64,000 nucleotides of DNA from Ralstonia mannitolilytica (GCF_905397375.1 NZ_CAJPVG010000004.1:124001-188000), one strand, 5' to 3'. Shown: positions 43,176-51,039, counted from the stretch's first letter. Numbers and translations are program-made. The notes: generated from the letters alone by a model not told the origin.

Positions 43176-43281
43176 GAATATAGGAGCCGTTTTTTGAGGC
43201 GTCAAGCATTCCAGGATGCCGGGCCGCCAGGATGTGCGCACGCTACGGCGTGTTCCCGGGCGGCGTGCGAAAATGCGCGCT

Positions 43282-43968
43282 ATGTCCTCCGTCCGCAAAA
43301 CCGCTGTCTCCGACGTGAATCCGCCTGCCGAAGCCGAAGCGCCGTCGATGCGCCCGCACATTGCCGAGCGGCAGGAGGCGCGCCGCCGCCAGATTCTCGA
43401 TACCGCCGCCCAGCTCTTCTTCACGAAGGGCTACGCCGGCATGACGATGAGTGATCTGTGCAGCGCGCTCGGCGTGACCAAGCCGGCGGTGTATTACTAC
43501 TTCACCGACAAGTACGAGATCTTCGACATCCTGTGCCGCGAGTCGGCGCGGATCACCATGTCGGCCATCCGCGAGACGGCCGACCCGGCGTTGCCGGTGC
43601 GCGAACGCCTGCATGCGTGCATGCTGGAACTGGCCCGACGCTGCATCGCGTGCCATTACTCGGCCACGCTCTGCTATCGCGACCGCCAGTACCTGCGCCC
43701 CGAGACGATCGAATGGATGGGCGCGATGTCGCGCGCGTACTATCGCGACCTGTATGCGCTGCTCGACGAAGGCAAGCGCCTGGGCGTGTTCGAGTTTGGC
43801 GATGCACGCGTCGCGGCACACGCCATGGGCGGCGTCATGGGTTTCATGTACACGTGGCATGACCCGTCGCGCATCGACGCCGAGGTGCTGGCGCGCGAAC
43901 TGGCCGACGCCATGATGAAGATCATCCTGCCGGCTGCTCCGAGCCCCGGGCCCCAGCGCGCGCGCTGA
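43282..43968 (+). CDS. TetR/AcrR-family transcriptional regulator
   Basis: A 228-residue one-component regulator. The N-terminal helix-turn-helix is RRRQILDTAAQLFFTKGY...MTMSDLCSALGVTKPAVYYYFTDK (split here; about residues 37-85). The C-terminal ligand domain is about 90-215. ATG 43282 gives MSSVRKTAVSDV; ATG 43273 adds three residues (MRA). Divergent from the acyl-CoA ligase operon, it most likely represses that operon and itself via the palindrome at 43162-43175, with an acyl-CoA or the free acid as inducer (inference). Its 3' end overlaps the convergent MBL gene by 47 bp (43922-43968). Confidence 0.9.
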   Translation: MSSVRKTAVSDVNPPAEAEAPSMRPHIAERQEARRRQILDTAAQLFFTKGYAGMTMSDLCSALGVTKPAVYYYFTDKYEIFDILCRESARITMSAIRETADPALPVRERLHACMLELARRCIACHYSATLCYRDRQYLRPETIEWMGAMSRAYYRDLYALLDEGKRLGVFEFGDARVAAHAMGGVMGFMYTWHDPSRIDAEVLARELADAMMKIILPAAPSPGPQRAR

Positions 43969-44767
43969 GCGTAGCCCCCGTTGCCCCTGGCGGCAGCGCG
44001 GGGAGCCGGAAAGTCTCCGGCGTCATCAGGTCGATGCCGCAATCGAGCGTTTCCACCCAATCGATGAACCGATTGACCATGGTCTTGCCGCGGAAGGCCT
44101 GACCGTGCTGCGGCACGATCCATTCGATGTCGAGCCCGCGCACCATCTGCGCCCACAGCCGGCACACCCGGTTGCCGCTCATGTAGCGGCGGTGGAACGG
44201 CGCCATCAGCGGCAGGTGCGCATCAAAATCCTTCACCGGTGTGGCAGCCACATTGGCATGCACCATCGACGCTCCCAGGTCGCCCGAAAACAGGATGCGC
44301 GACTGCGGATCGTAGAACTGGAAATTGCCCTCCGAGTGCAGGAAGTGCGCCGGCACCGCCAGCAGGTGCGTGTTGCCGAGCGGGATCGCCATGCCCGTAT
44401 CCGGGATCGGCACGATGCGACCTTCGGTCTTGCCCACGTTGCAGAAGTGCGGCAGAAACCGTTCCCACACGCGCGAGATCAGGATGTCGCAGCTCGAACT
44501 CGTGAGCCATCTTCCGGCGGAGGCAACGATGTCCGGGTCGGCATGCGAGGCAAGCACATAGTCGAGCTGCTTCGGCGCAAAGTAGCGGTTCATCGCCAGG
44601 AAGAGCGCGTTGTACGTCATCTGGCCGCCGGGGTCGATGAGCGCGCCGTGGCCGTGGTCGACGATGAGGAACTGGTTGGTCTGCACCGGCAGGGCGTCGT
44701 GGTCGTCGACGAGGTCGGAGAACATCAGGCAGACGTGCTGGGGCGCTTCATACAGGGTGGTGACCAT
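43922..44767 (-). CDS. MBL-fold protein of the oxygen-binding di-iron (ODP/flavodiiron-like) type
   Basis: A 281-residue stand-alone metallo-beta-lactamase domain resembling the di-iron domain of flavodiiron proteins (ODP family), without the flavodoxin part. Visible: QTNQFLIVDHGHGALIDPGG, the metal motif SHADPDIVASAG in place of the usual HxExDH (the final His is replaced by Ile), PAHFLHSEGNFQFYDP, LFSGDLGAS and VPQHGQAFRG. Flavodiiron relatives reduce O2 or NO; ODP sensors bind O2. A near-consensus FNR site 57-71 bp upstream of its start fits a role at low oxygen. The start MVTTLYEAPQHVCLMF is unambiguous. Its 3' end overlaps the TetR gene tail-to-tail. Confidence 0.8.
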   Translation of the reverse strand: MVTTLYEAPQHVCLMFSDLVDDHDALPVQTNQFLIVDHGHGALIDPGGQMTYNALFLAMNRYFAPKQLDYVLASHADPDIVASAGRWLTSSSCDILISRVWERFLPHFCNVGKTEGRIVPIPDTGMAIPLGNTHLLAVPAHFLHSEGNFQFYDPQSRILFSGDLGASMVHANVAATPVKDFDAHLPLMAPFHRRYMSGNRVCRLWAQMVRGLDIEWIVPQHGQAFRGKTMVNRFIDWVETLDCGIDLMTPETFRLPALPPGATGATLSARAGARGSEQPAG

Positions 44768-44824
44768 GGCGGGCAGGGCGCGGTTGGGATGCCGCGATGG
44801 TCGCGCAGCGCCGCGCGCCGGCGC

Positions 44825-44838
44825 TTGATCCGTGTCAA
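44825..44838 (-). promoter_or_regulatory. FNR/ANR/DNR-type box
   Basis: TTGATCCGTGTCAA fits TTGAT-n4-ATCAA with one mismatch (GTCAA). It is centred about 64 bp upstream of the start codon of the di-iron MBL gene, a fitting distance for activation. It lies about 165 bp upstream of rhlE on the other side. Confidence 0.6.
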
Positions 44839-44927
44839 GGCTCGCGTGACCCGACAGGAGCCCGGCGCTGTCCGTTGTCGGTCTTGCCTAGGCTGCACGT
44901 GATAAACTTTTGATTTTTAACGCTTTG

Positions 44928-44942
44928 CGCGAGCCGCTCGCG
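44928..44942 (+). promoter_or_regulatory. Hairpin in the rhlE leader
   Basis: CGCGAG-CCG-CTCGCG, perfect 6-bp stem with a 3-nt loop, about 57 bp before the rhlE start. It is preceded by an AT-rich stretch (TTTTGATTTTTAA) near 44909-44920. DEAD-box helicase messages are often autoregulated through 5' structures. Confidence 0.4.
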
Positions 44943-44999
44943 GGTGTTTCCGCCTGAGTCTGTCGCGCCGCCATGCCACCCGGCATGCTGCATCCCCCT

Positions 45000-46487
45000 A
45001 TGAACACTGCGACATCGTCAGAAGCGCCGGTCAACGAATCGGTGACATTCGACAGCTTTGGCCTGCACGCCGATATCCTCCGTGCGCTGGCCGAAAGCGG
45101 CTATACCAAGCCCACGCCTATCCAGGCGGCTGCCATTCCGGTGGTCACTGCCGGCCGTGACGTCATGGGCGCGGCGCAAACGGGCACCGGCAAGACCGCC
45201 GGCTTCTCGCTGCCGATCATCCAGAACCTGCTGCCGGACGCCAATACGAGCGCATCGCCGGCGCGCCACCCGGTGCGGGCGCTGATCCTGACGCCCACGC
45301 GCGAGCTGGCCGACCAGGTGTACGACAACGTTGCCAAGTACGCGAAGTACACGGCGTTGCGCAGCGCCGTCGTGTTCGGCGGCGTCGACATGAACCCGCA
45401 GACCGAGCAACTGCGGCGCGGTGTGGAAATCCTCGTGGCGACGCCGGGCCGCCTGCTGGACCACGTGCAGCAGCGCAGCGTGAACCTGTCGCAGGTGCGC
45501 ATGCTGGTGCTGGACGAAGCCGACCGCATGCTCGACATGGGGTTCCTGCCCGACCTGCAGCGCATCATCAACCTGCTGCCGGCGCATCGGCAGACGCTGC
45601 TGTTCTCGGCGACGTTCTCGCCGGAGATCAAGAAGCTCGCCGCCAGCTACCTGCGTCATCCGCAGACCATCGAAGTGGCGCGCAGCAACGCCACGGCCGA
45701 GAACGTCCGCCAGGTGATCTACACCGTGCCGGACAACCACAAGCAGGCCGCGCTCGTGCACCTGTTGAAGCAGCGCGCCGAGCAGGGCCTGCCGCGCCAG
45801 TGCATCGTGTTCTCGAACAGCAAGATCGGCTGCTCGCGCCTGGCGCGTGCGCTGGAGCGCGAAGGCATCAACGCCAGCGCCATCCACGGCGACAAGACCC
45901 AGACCGAACGCATGCAGACGCTCGAAGCGTTCAAGCAGGGCACCGTCGATGTGCTGGTCGCCACCGACGTGGCAGCACGTGGTCTCGACATCTCGCAGAT
46001 GCCGTGCGTGATCAACTTCGACCTGCCCTTCAATGCGGAAGACTATGTGCACCGTATCGGCCGCACAGGCCGTGCCGGCGCGTCCGGCGACGCACTGTCG
46101 CTGTTCGCTCCCGGCGATGAGAGGCTGCTGGCCGATATCGAGAAGCTGATCAAGCGCAACCTGCCGCGCGAGCAACTGGAAGGGTTCGACCCTACCGGCG
46201 AGCAGTCCCGGGACCGTGAGCGCCGCGAGCGTGACGAGAAGCGTGCGCGCGCCGAAGTGCGCCGTGCCCGTGAGCGCGAGGAGCGCAACGGCGCCCGCGT
46301 GCTCGACCACACCGTCGTCCGCCCGGCATTCCGGCCGTCGGATGATCCGTTCTTCAATCGTCCGTACGAGTCGACGGCGCCCGCGGAAACGGCCGAGACC
46401 GCCAAGCCCGCACAACCGGCGGGGCATCCGCGCACGGCCAAGCGTCCGATCGCGGCGCTGCTGGGCGGCGTGCCGCGCAAGCGTTAA
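45000..46487 (+). CDS. rhlE: DEAD-box ATP-dependent RNA helicase, RhlE type
   Basis: A cytoplasmic RNA helicase for ribosome assembly or RNA turnover. The 495 residues carry the DEAD-box motifs in order: Q motif (FDSFGLHADILRAL...PTPIQ), I AQTGTGKT, Ia PTRELADQ, Ib TPGRLLD, II VLDEADRML, III SATF, IV IVFSNSK, V ATDVAARGLDI and VI HRIGRTGRAG. The C-terminal tail (about 390-495) is highly charged (RDRERRERDEKRARAEVRR), typical of RhlE. The start ATG 45000 (MNTATSSEAPV) is preferred; ATG 44973 adds MPPGMLHPP. No strong ribosome-binding site is seen for either. Confidence 0.92.
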   Translation: MNTATSSEAPVNESVTFDSFGLHADILRALAESGYTKPTPIQAAAIPVVTAGRDVMGAAQTGTGKTAGFSLPIIQNLLPDANTSASPARHPVRALILTPTRELADQVYDNVAKYAKYTALRSAVVFGGVDMNPQTEQLRRGVEILVATPGRLLDHVQQRSVNLSQVRMLVLDEADRMLDMGFLPDLQRIINLLPAHRQTLLFSATFSPEIKKLAASYLRHPQTIEVARSNATAENVRQVIYTVPDNHKQAALVHLLKQRAEQGLPRQCIVFSNSKIGCSRLARALEREGINASAIHGDKTQTERMQTLEAFKQGTVDVLVATDVAARGLDISQMPCVINFDLPFNAEDYVHRIGRTGRAGASGDALSLFAPGDERLLADIEKLIKRNLPREQLEGFDPTGEQSRDRERRERDEKRARAEVRRAREREERNGARVLDHTVVRPAFRPSDDPFFNRPYESTAPAETAETAKPAQPAGHPRTAKRPIAALLGGVPRKR

Positions 46488-46512
46488 GGCGCGCCGTCGG
46501 GAACGGCGGCAA

Positions 46513-47457
46513 CTATGCCGCCGGAGTCAATCGTGCAAGGCGATTGGCCCATGCCGGGACGGCCTCCCGGTAGAAGCCTTCCACATCCTGCGCGTGGATC
46601 TCCAGCCCAAGATGCCTTGCTGCCTCGGTGAGCGCGGCAAGCGGCTGATTGCGGTCGATGGCGCGCGCGCCGGTCTGCTTGCTCAGCTTTTCGCCTTCGG
46701 TGTTGACGACGACAGGCACGTGCAGGTAGCGCAGTGCGGGCAACCCGAGCAACTGCTGGAGATAGATCTGGCGCGGGGTTGAGTCGAGCAGATCGGCGCC
46801 CCGGACCACATCGGTGATGCCCTGGGCGGCATCGTCCACCACCACCGCGATCTGATACGCCCACATGCCGTCGGCGCGCTTGAGCACGAAGTCGCCCACG
46901 GCTTCGGCCAGGTTCTGGCATTGGGTGCCCTGCCAGCGGTCGTTGAAGCACACGGTCGCGGCTTGCGGATCGGGCACGCGCACGCGCCAGGCGCGCGCCG
47001 GGCGCCCGTGCAGGCCGTTGCGGCACGTGCCGGGATAGATCAGTGTCTGGTGACGCAGGCGGCCGTTGGCGTCGATGGTCGTGACGGAGTCGGCAATCTC
47101 GCGCCGCGTGCAGCCGCAGGGGTAGAGCTTGCCGACGGTTTGCAGCCGTTCCAGTGCCGATTCGAAGCGCGCCAGATGGCCGCTCTGCCATTGGGGCGCT
47201 TCGTCGGCGATCAGGCCGAGCGCCTCCAGCGTGGCCAGGATGTCGCGATCGGCGCCTGGCACGTTGCGCTGGAAGTCGATGTCTTCAATGCGCACGAGCC
47301 ACGTACCGCCGTGCACGCGCGCGTCGAGCCAGCTCGCCAGTGCGGTGACCAGCGAGCCGATGTGCAGCGGCCCCGTCGGCGACGGGGCGAAGCGCCCGCG
47401 GTATGGTCCGCGCGACGCGAGGGTGGAATCCGGAAAATCGAGATTGGCTTGGGACAA
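46513..47457 (-). CDS. gluQ: Glutamyl-Q tRNA(Asp) synthetase
   Basis: A truncated GluRS paralog that attaches glutamate to queuosine-34 of tRNA-Asp. The 314 residues have the class I core only: the HIGH-equivalent FAPSPTGPLHIGSL (about 23-36), a zinc site CGCTRREI (about 110-117) with further Cys/Tyr ligands, and the KMSKS-equivalent EKLSKQTGA. The anticodon-binding domain is absent, as expected for YadB/GluQ. The start MSQANLDFPDSTLASRGPYRG leads straight into the core. It converges with rhlE and lies 61 bp after the LysR gene on the same strand. Confidence 0.94.
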   Translation of the reverse strand: MSQANLDFPDSTLASRGPYRGRFAPSPTGPLHIGSLVTALASWLDARVHGGTWLVRIEDIDFQRNVPGADRDILATLEALGLIADEAPQWQSGHLARFESALERLQTVGKLYPCGCTRREIADSVTTIDANGRLRHQTLIYPGTCRNGLHGRPARAWRVRVPDPQAATVCFNDRWQGTQCQNLAEAVGDFVLKRADGMWAYQIAVVVDDAAQGITDVVRGADLLDSTPRQIYLQQLLGLPALRYLHVPVVVNTEGEKLSKQTGARAIDRNQPLAALTEAARHLGLEIHAQDVEGFYREAVPAWANRLARLTPAA

Positions 47458-47518
47458 CGCAGCACTCCAGGCGCAGATACCGACACCGCTATTGTGCGCG
47501 ATCTCGCAGCGGCTACCG

Positions 47519-48421
47519 CTACTGCATCAGCAGGGCCTGCGCCAGGCGCGGGTCCTCCAGCTTGTCGACCCACCACTGCAGTGCCTTGCCGCGCATGTTC
47601 GTGCGCCAGGCCACCTGGAAGGTGCCGGCACGGTCGTCCTCGGTAGTGGTCTTGGCGATCAGCACGCCGGAGTCCAGGTACGGCTGCGCCAGCGGAACGG
47701 GCAGCCAGCCGCAGCCCAGGCCTCGGATCTGCGCTTGCACCTTGTCGGCCATCGACGGCACCACCAGCGTGTCCTGCCCCGCCATGACGCCGATCGTGCG
47801 TGCCGGGAGGCTGCGTGACGTATCCCCGACCGCAACGATGCGATGTCGCGTGATGGCGGCAGCGGGCAGCGGCTCCTCCAGCCGCGCAAGTGGGTGGTGC
47901 GCCGCCACCGCGAACACGAACGGGATCTTTCCGAGCGTGCGCGTCTGCAGGCCCTGCATCTGCATCACCTGGGCCGGGCCGATCAGCAGGTCGGCACGGC
48001 CCGAGAGCAGTGCATCCCATGTTCCGGCCAGCACTTCGCGGGAGAAGCGCAGGCGCGTGGCGGTGTTCTCGGCGTAGAAATCCTGGATGACCGGCATGAG
48101 TGCGCGGAAGTGCACGAGATCATCGACCACGATGGTCAGCGTGGCCTCCCAGCCGGTGGCCAGGCGCTTGACGCGGCGCGCGAGATCGTCGGCGGCCTGC
48201 AGCAGGTGGCGGCCTTCGTCGAGGAGCGCCCGGCCGGCGGGCGTCAGCTCCGCACGGTGGCGCCGGCGGTCGAACAGCAGCACGTCGAGGTCGTCTTCCA
48301 GCTTGCGCACGACATAGGTAAGCGCCGACGGCACCTTGCCGAGCTCCTGCGCGGCTGCGGCAAAGCTGCCCTTGCGTTCGATCGCGTCCAGCACTTCCAG
48401 GGATTCCAGCGAGAGCGCCAT
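47519..48421 (-). CDS. LysR-family transcriptional regulator
   Basis: A 300-residue LysR regulator. The winged helix-turn-helix spans about 1-65 (LEVLDAIERKGSFAAAAQELGKVPSALTYVVRKLE, split; then LLFDRRRHRAELTPAG). The ligand-binding domain is about 90-300 (TLTIVVDDLVHFRALMPVIQDF; GRADLLIGPA). It is divergent from the pirin gene, with a dyad TTTGA-n9-TCAAA (48432-48450) 11 bp from its own start. This placement suggests control of the pirin-flavodoxin pair and self-regulation. LysR-pirin divergent pairs are widespread in beta-proteobacteria; the inducer is unknown. Confidence 0.92.
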   Translation of the reverse strand: MALSLESLEVLDAIERKGSFAAAAQELGKVPSALTYVVRKLEDDLDVLLFDRRRHRAELTPAGRALLDEGRHLLQAADDLARRVKRLATGWEATLTIVVDDLVHFRALMPVIQDFYAENTATRLRFSREVLAGTWDALLSGRADLLIGPAQVMQMQGLQTRTLGKIPFVFAVAAHHPLARLEEPLPAAAITRHRIVAVGDTSRSLPARTIGVMAGQDTLVVPSMADKVQAQIRGLGCGWLPVPLAQPYLDSGVLIAKTTTEDDRAGTFQVAWRTNMRGKALQWWVDKLEDPRLAQALLMQ

Positions 48422-48431
48422 ATTCAGAATT

Positions 48432-48460
48432 TTTGATGGGATGTGTCAAAGCGGTACCGC
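48432..48460. promoter_or_regulatory. Candidate LysR operator in the divergent region
   Basis: TTTGA-n9-TCAAA (48432-48450) is directly followed by the perfect palindrome GCGGTACCGC (48451-48460). Both lie in the 106-bp region between the LysR start and the pirin start. The first dyad has the interrupted symmetry typical of LysR sites, though not an exact T-n11-A core. Confidence 0.5.
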
Positions 48461-48527
48461 GTAAATATAGCCAATGTGCGTAGCATTGCCACATCAACGA
48501 AGTGATTTGGACAGGAGATCCATCAAA

Positions 48528-49226
48528 ATGATTGAAATGCGCCCCTCGCAGGACCGCGGCTACGCAGACCACGGTTGGCTGAAGTCGTATCACAGCTTCT
48601 CGTTTGCCGATTACATGGACCCGGAGCATGTGCAGTTCGGGCCGCTGCGCGTCATCAACGAAGACCGCGTCGCGCCCGGCATGGGCTTCGGCACGCACGG
48701 CCACCGCGACATGGAGATCATCAGCTACGTGCTGGACGGGGAGCTCGCGCACAAGGACAGCATGGGCAACGGCAGCGTGCTGCGCCCGGGCGACGTCCAG
48801 CGCATGACGGCTGGGACTGGCGTGCGTCACTCCGAGTTCAACCACGCGCAGGACCAGACGACGCACTTCCTGCAGATCTGGGTGCTGCCCGCGCAGATGA
48901 GCCTCACGCCGAGCTATGAAGAGCGCCATTTCGATGCGGCGGCCAAGCGCGGCAAGCTTGCGCTGATCGCCAGCGCCGATGGCCGCGACGGCTCGGTCGA
49001 GGTGCACCAGGATATGGCGCTCTACGCCGGCCGCTTCGACGGTGCCGAAGCCGCGACGCTGTCCCTGGCAGACGGCCGGCGCGCCTACGTGCACGTGGTG
49101 CGTGGCAAGGTGAGCGTCAACGGCCGGGCGCTGACCGGTGGCGATGCGGCCAAGCTGACGCACGAAACCGCGGTGACACTGTCGGACGGCGAAGACAGCG
49201 AAGTGCTGGTATTCGATTTGCCGTAA
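48528..49226 (+). CDS. Pirin-family bicupin protein
   Basis: A 232-residue pirin, an Fe-binding bicupin; bacterial members include quercetin 2,3-dioxygenases (YhhW) and redox sensors. The start ATG 48528 (MIEMRPSQDRGYADHGWLKSYHSFSFADY, split) follows ACAGGAGATC. The N-terminal cupin metal site is GFGTHGHRDMEIISYVLDGEL (His, His, Glu) with a further His in GTGVRHSEFNHA. The C-terminal cupin (LSLADGRRAYVHVVRGKVSVNG) lacks metal ligands, as is usual. It is divergent from a LysR gene and followed by a flavodoxin gene after a strong terminator. Confidence 0.93.
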   Translation: MIEMRPSQDRGYADHGWLKSYHSFSFADYMDPEHVQFGPLRVINEDRVAPGMGFGTHGHRDMEIISYVLDGELAHKDSMGNGSVLRPGDVQRMTAGTGVRHSEFNHAQDQTTHFLQIWVLPAQMSLTPSYEERHFDAAAKRGKLALIASADGRDGSVEVHQDMALYAGRFDGAEAATLSLADGRRAYVHVVRGKVSVNGRALTGGDAAKLTHETAVTLSDGEDSEVLVFDLP

Positions 49227-49231
49227 TGTTG

Positions 49232-49265
49232 ACGGCGCACGCTGGTGCGCCGTTTCTCTCGTCTT
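49232..49265 (+). terminator. Strong intrinsic terminator between pirin and flavodoxin genes
   Basis: ACGGCGCAC (49232-49240), tetraloop GCTG, GTGCGCCGT (49245-49253): a perfect 9-bp stem followed by a pyrimidine tract TTCTCTCGTCTTTTT. It begins 6 bp after the pirin stop. Confidence 0.85.
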
Positions 49266-49294
49266 TTTGTCGACCCAACCAAAAGAGGATTCCC

Positions 49295-49867
49295 ATGGCA
49301 AAAGTTGCCGTCGTTTATCACAGTGGTTATGGCCATACCAAGAAGCAGGCGGAAGCCGTGTTCGCAGGCATCCAGAATGCCGGCGCCGAAGCGCATCTGA
49401 TCTCGGTGGCCGACGTCAATGACGACACGTGGGCCCTGCTGGCCAGTGTCGATGCGATCGTCTTTGGCGCGCCGACCTACATGGGCGGTGTGTCGGGCGA
49501 CTTCAAGAAGTTTGCCGATGCCTCGTCCAAGGCCTGGTTTACCGGGGCATGGAAGAACAAGATCGCGGCCGGCTTCACCAACTCGGCATCGATGAACGGA
49601 GACAAGTACGCCTCGATCCAGTACCTGTGGACGCTCTCGCAGCAGCACGGGATGATCTGGGTGGGCACGGGCATGATGCCGGCCAACACCAAGGCCGCCA
49701 CGCGCAACGACGTCAACTACCTGGGCGGGTTTGGCGGGGCGCTGGCGCAATCGCCGTCGGATGTCAGCCCGGAAGAGGGCCCGCTGCCGGGCGACCTGGA
49801 AACCGCCAGGCTGTATGGTGAACGCATAGTCGCCATCACGAACCAGTTCGTGCGTGGCGCCCAGTAA
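49295..49867 (+). CDS. WrbA-like flavodoxin / NAD(P)H:quinone oxidoreductase
   Basis: A 190-residue flavodoxin-fold protein of the WrbA/NQO type; relatives perform two-electron reduction of quinones with FMN. The start ATG 49295 (MAKVAVVYHSGYGHTKKQA) follows AAGAGGA. The FMN phosphate loop is VVYHSGYGHTKKQA (about 5-18). The second flavin loop is FGAPTYMGGVSGDFKKF. GFTNSASMNGDKYASIQYLW (20 residues) and GTGMMPANTK complete the site. It is separated from the pirin gene by a terminator, so it probably has its own promoter, although both may belong to the LysR regulon. Confidence 0.88.
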   Translation: MAKVAVVYHSGYGHTKKQAEAVFAGIQNAGAEAHLISVADVNDDTWALLASVDAIVFGAPTYMGGVSGDFKKFADASSKAWFTGAWKNKIAAGFTNSASMNGDKYASIQYLWTLSQQHGMIWVGTGMMPANTKAATRNDVNYLGGFGGALAQSPSDVSPEEGPLPGDLETARLYGERIVAITNQFVRGAQ

Positions 49868-49883
49868 GCCCATGCACCAGAAT

Positions 49884-49917
49884 AAAAAAACGCCGGCATC
49901 ATGTCCGGCGTTTTTTT
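49884..49917. terminator. Bidirectional intrinsic terminator
   Basis: AAAAAAACGCCGG (49884-49896), 8-nt loop, CCGGCGTTTTTTT (49905-49917). A/T runs on both sides let it end both the flavodoxin gene and the convergent trhO-lipoprotein pair. Confidence 0.92.
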
Positions 49918-49930
49918 ATGAGGCGTGCGT

Positions 49931-50056
49931 TCAGAACCGCGTGCCGGTGCCGCAGAACACGCCCCGGTTGGAGCCCCCCGCACAGCTGGTGGAGCACCCG
50001 CCCGACACCGCAAGGCAGCATAGTGCAAGCAGGAGGGCGGCGTTCAGTCGCTTCAT
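49931..50056 (-). CDS. Tiny Cys-rich lipoprotein (41 aa)
   Basis: A small predicted lipoprotein encoded just after trhO. ATG 50054-50056 overlaps the trhO stop by 4 nt (ATGA), implying coupled translation. The sequence is MKRLNAALLLALCCLAVSGG followed by CSTSC, then AGGSNRGVFCGTGTRF: a basic start, a hydrophobic core and a lipobox-like SGGC with the lipidated Cys near residue 21. The mature part would be only about 20 residues, with three Cys including the lipidated one. A GTG/upstream extension to 50227 is antisense-like shadow. I do not recognise the family. Confidence 0.6.
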   Translation of the reverse strand: MKRLNAALLLALCCLAVSGGCSTSCAGGSNRGVFCGTGTRF

Positions 50057-50901
50057 GCGGCGGCGCGGGTCTGGCGGTCGGCGCAATGCGGGCAGCGCTG
50101 ACCGGGGATGTAGTCGGCGGATTGCTGTTCTTCCGGTGTCACCACCGCGCGGCAGGCGAAGCACTGCTTGGGGCCGGCCGGCAGCAGCTGGGCATTCAGC
50201 GCGGTGCGGTGGTCGAAGACGAAGCAATCGCCATCATAGTGCTCGCCGCCGACTTCTTCGAAGTACTTCAGGATGCCGCCTTCGAGCTGGTACACCCGTT
50301 CGACGCCGATCTTCTGCATGTGGATCGCCGCCTTTTCGCAGCGGATGCCGCCGGTGCAGAACGACACGACGGTCTTGCCTGCGAAGTCGTCCTTGTGGGC
50401 GGCAATGGCCGGGGGGAATTCGGTGAACTTGGTGATGCCGTAGTCGACAGCGTTGCGGAACGTGCCGACCGCGACTTCAAAGCCGTTGCGCGTATCGAGC
50501 ATCACCACGGGGCGGCCTTCATCGTCGTGGCCCTGGTCGAGCCAGCGCTTGAGGTCGGCCGGCGAAACCGATGGCGCCCGTCCGTCTTCCGGGCGGATCA
50601 GCGGGTGGCGCATCGTGATGATTTCCTTCTTCAGGCGCACCAGCAGGCGACGGAATGGCTGGTGGTCGGACAGGCTTTCCTTCGGGTTCAGATCGGCAAA
50701 GCGGGGGTCGGCGCGCAGCCAGCCGACGATGCCGTCGATAGCCTCGCGCGTGCCGGCCAGGAAGATGTTGATGCCCTCGGGGGCCAGCAGCACGGTGCCC
50801 TTGAGCTCGCGCGCCTGGCACTCGGCCAGCAGGGCGGGGCGCAGGGTTTCGCGGTCTTCGAGCGTGACGAATTTGTAAGCGGAAATATTGACGATCTGCA
50901 T
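50053..50901 (-). CDS. trhO: tRNA uridine-34 hydroxylase TrhO (YceA, rhodanese family)
   Basis: Oxygen-dependent hydroxylation of U34 in certain tRNAs to 5-hydroxyuridine, the precursor of cmo5U/mo5U. The 282 residues have an N-terminal UPF0176/acylphosphatase-like domain (MQIVNISAYKFV; KGTVLLAPEGINIFLAG) and a rhodanese domain (about 120-215) with catalytic Cys in SFCTGGIRCEKAA. The C-terminal Cys-rich segment CFACRAVV...RCPHCADRQ may bind zinc. The 4-nt overlap with the downstream small lipoprotein gene is noted there. Convergent with the flavodoxin gene and divergent from dnaE. Confidence 0.92.
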   Translation of the reverse strand: MQIVNISAYKFVTLEDRETLRPALLAECQARELKGTVLLAPEGINIFLAGTREAIDGIVGWLRADPRFADLNPKESLSDHQPFRRLLVRLKKEIITMRHPLIRPEDGRAPSVSPADLKRWLDQGHDDEGRPVVMLDTRNGFEVAVGTFRNAVDYGITKFTEFPPAIAAHKDDFAGKTVVSFCTGGIRCEKAAIHMQKIGVERVYQLEGGILKYFEEVGGEHYDGDCFVFDHRTALNAQLLPAGPKQCFACRAVVTPEEQQSADYIPGQRCPHCADRQTRAAA

Positions 50902-51039
50902 GTGCTGCCGCGCCGCTTTTCAGGCGCTTGGATAACCCGTTGATTCGTAAGCCGAAATTATAGCCGCCCGCGCAGCGGTGCGGGGCTGCCGCAGGCCGGG
51001 CGGGCGTGCTCGGAATGCTTTGCGGAAGGTGTCACCCGG

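Noticed and set aside
48431..48450. TTGAT...GTCAA in the LysR-pirin gap as an FNR box
   Set aside because: The arms are 7 bp apart instead of 4; better read as a LysR-type dyad.
49931..50227. 98-codon version of the small lipoprotein
   Set aside because: The extra N-terminal part is antisense-type Arg/Pro-rich sequence lying within trhO; only the last 41 codons carry a signal peptide.
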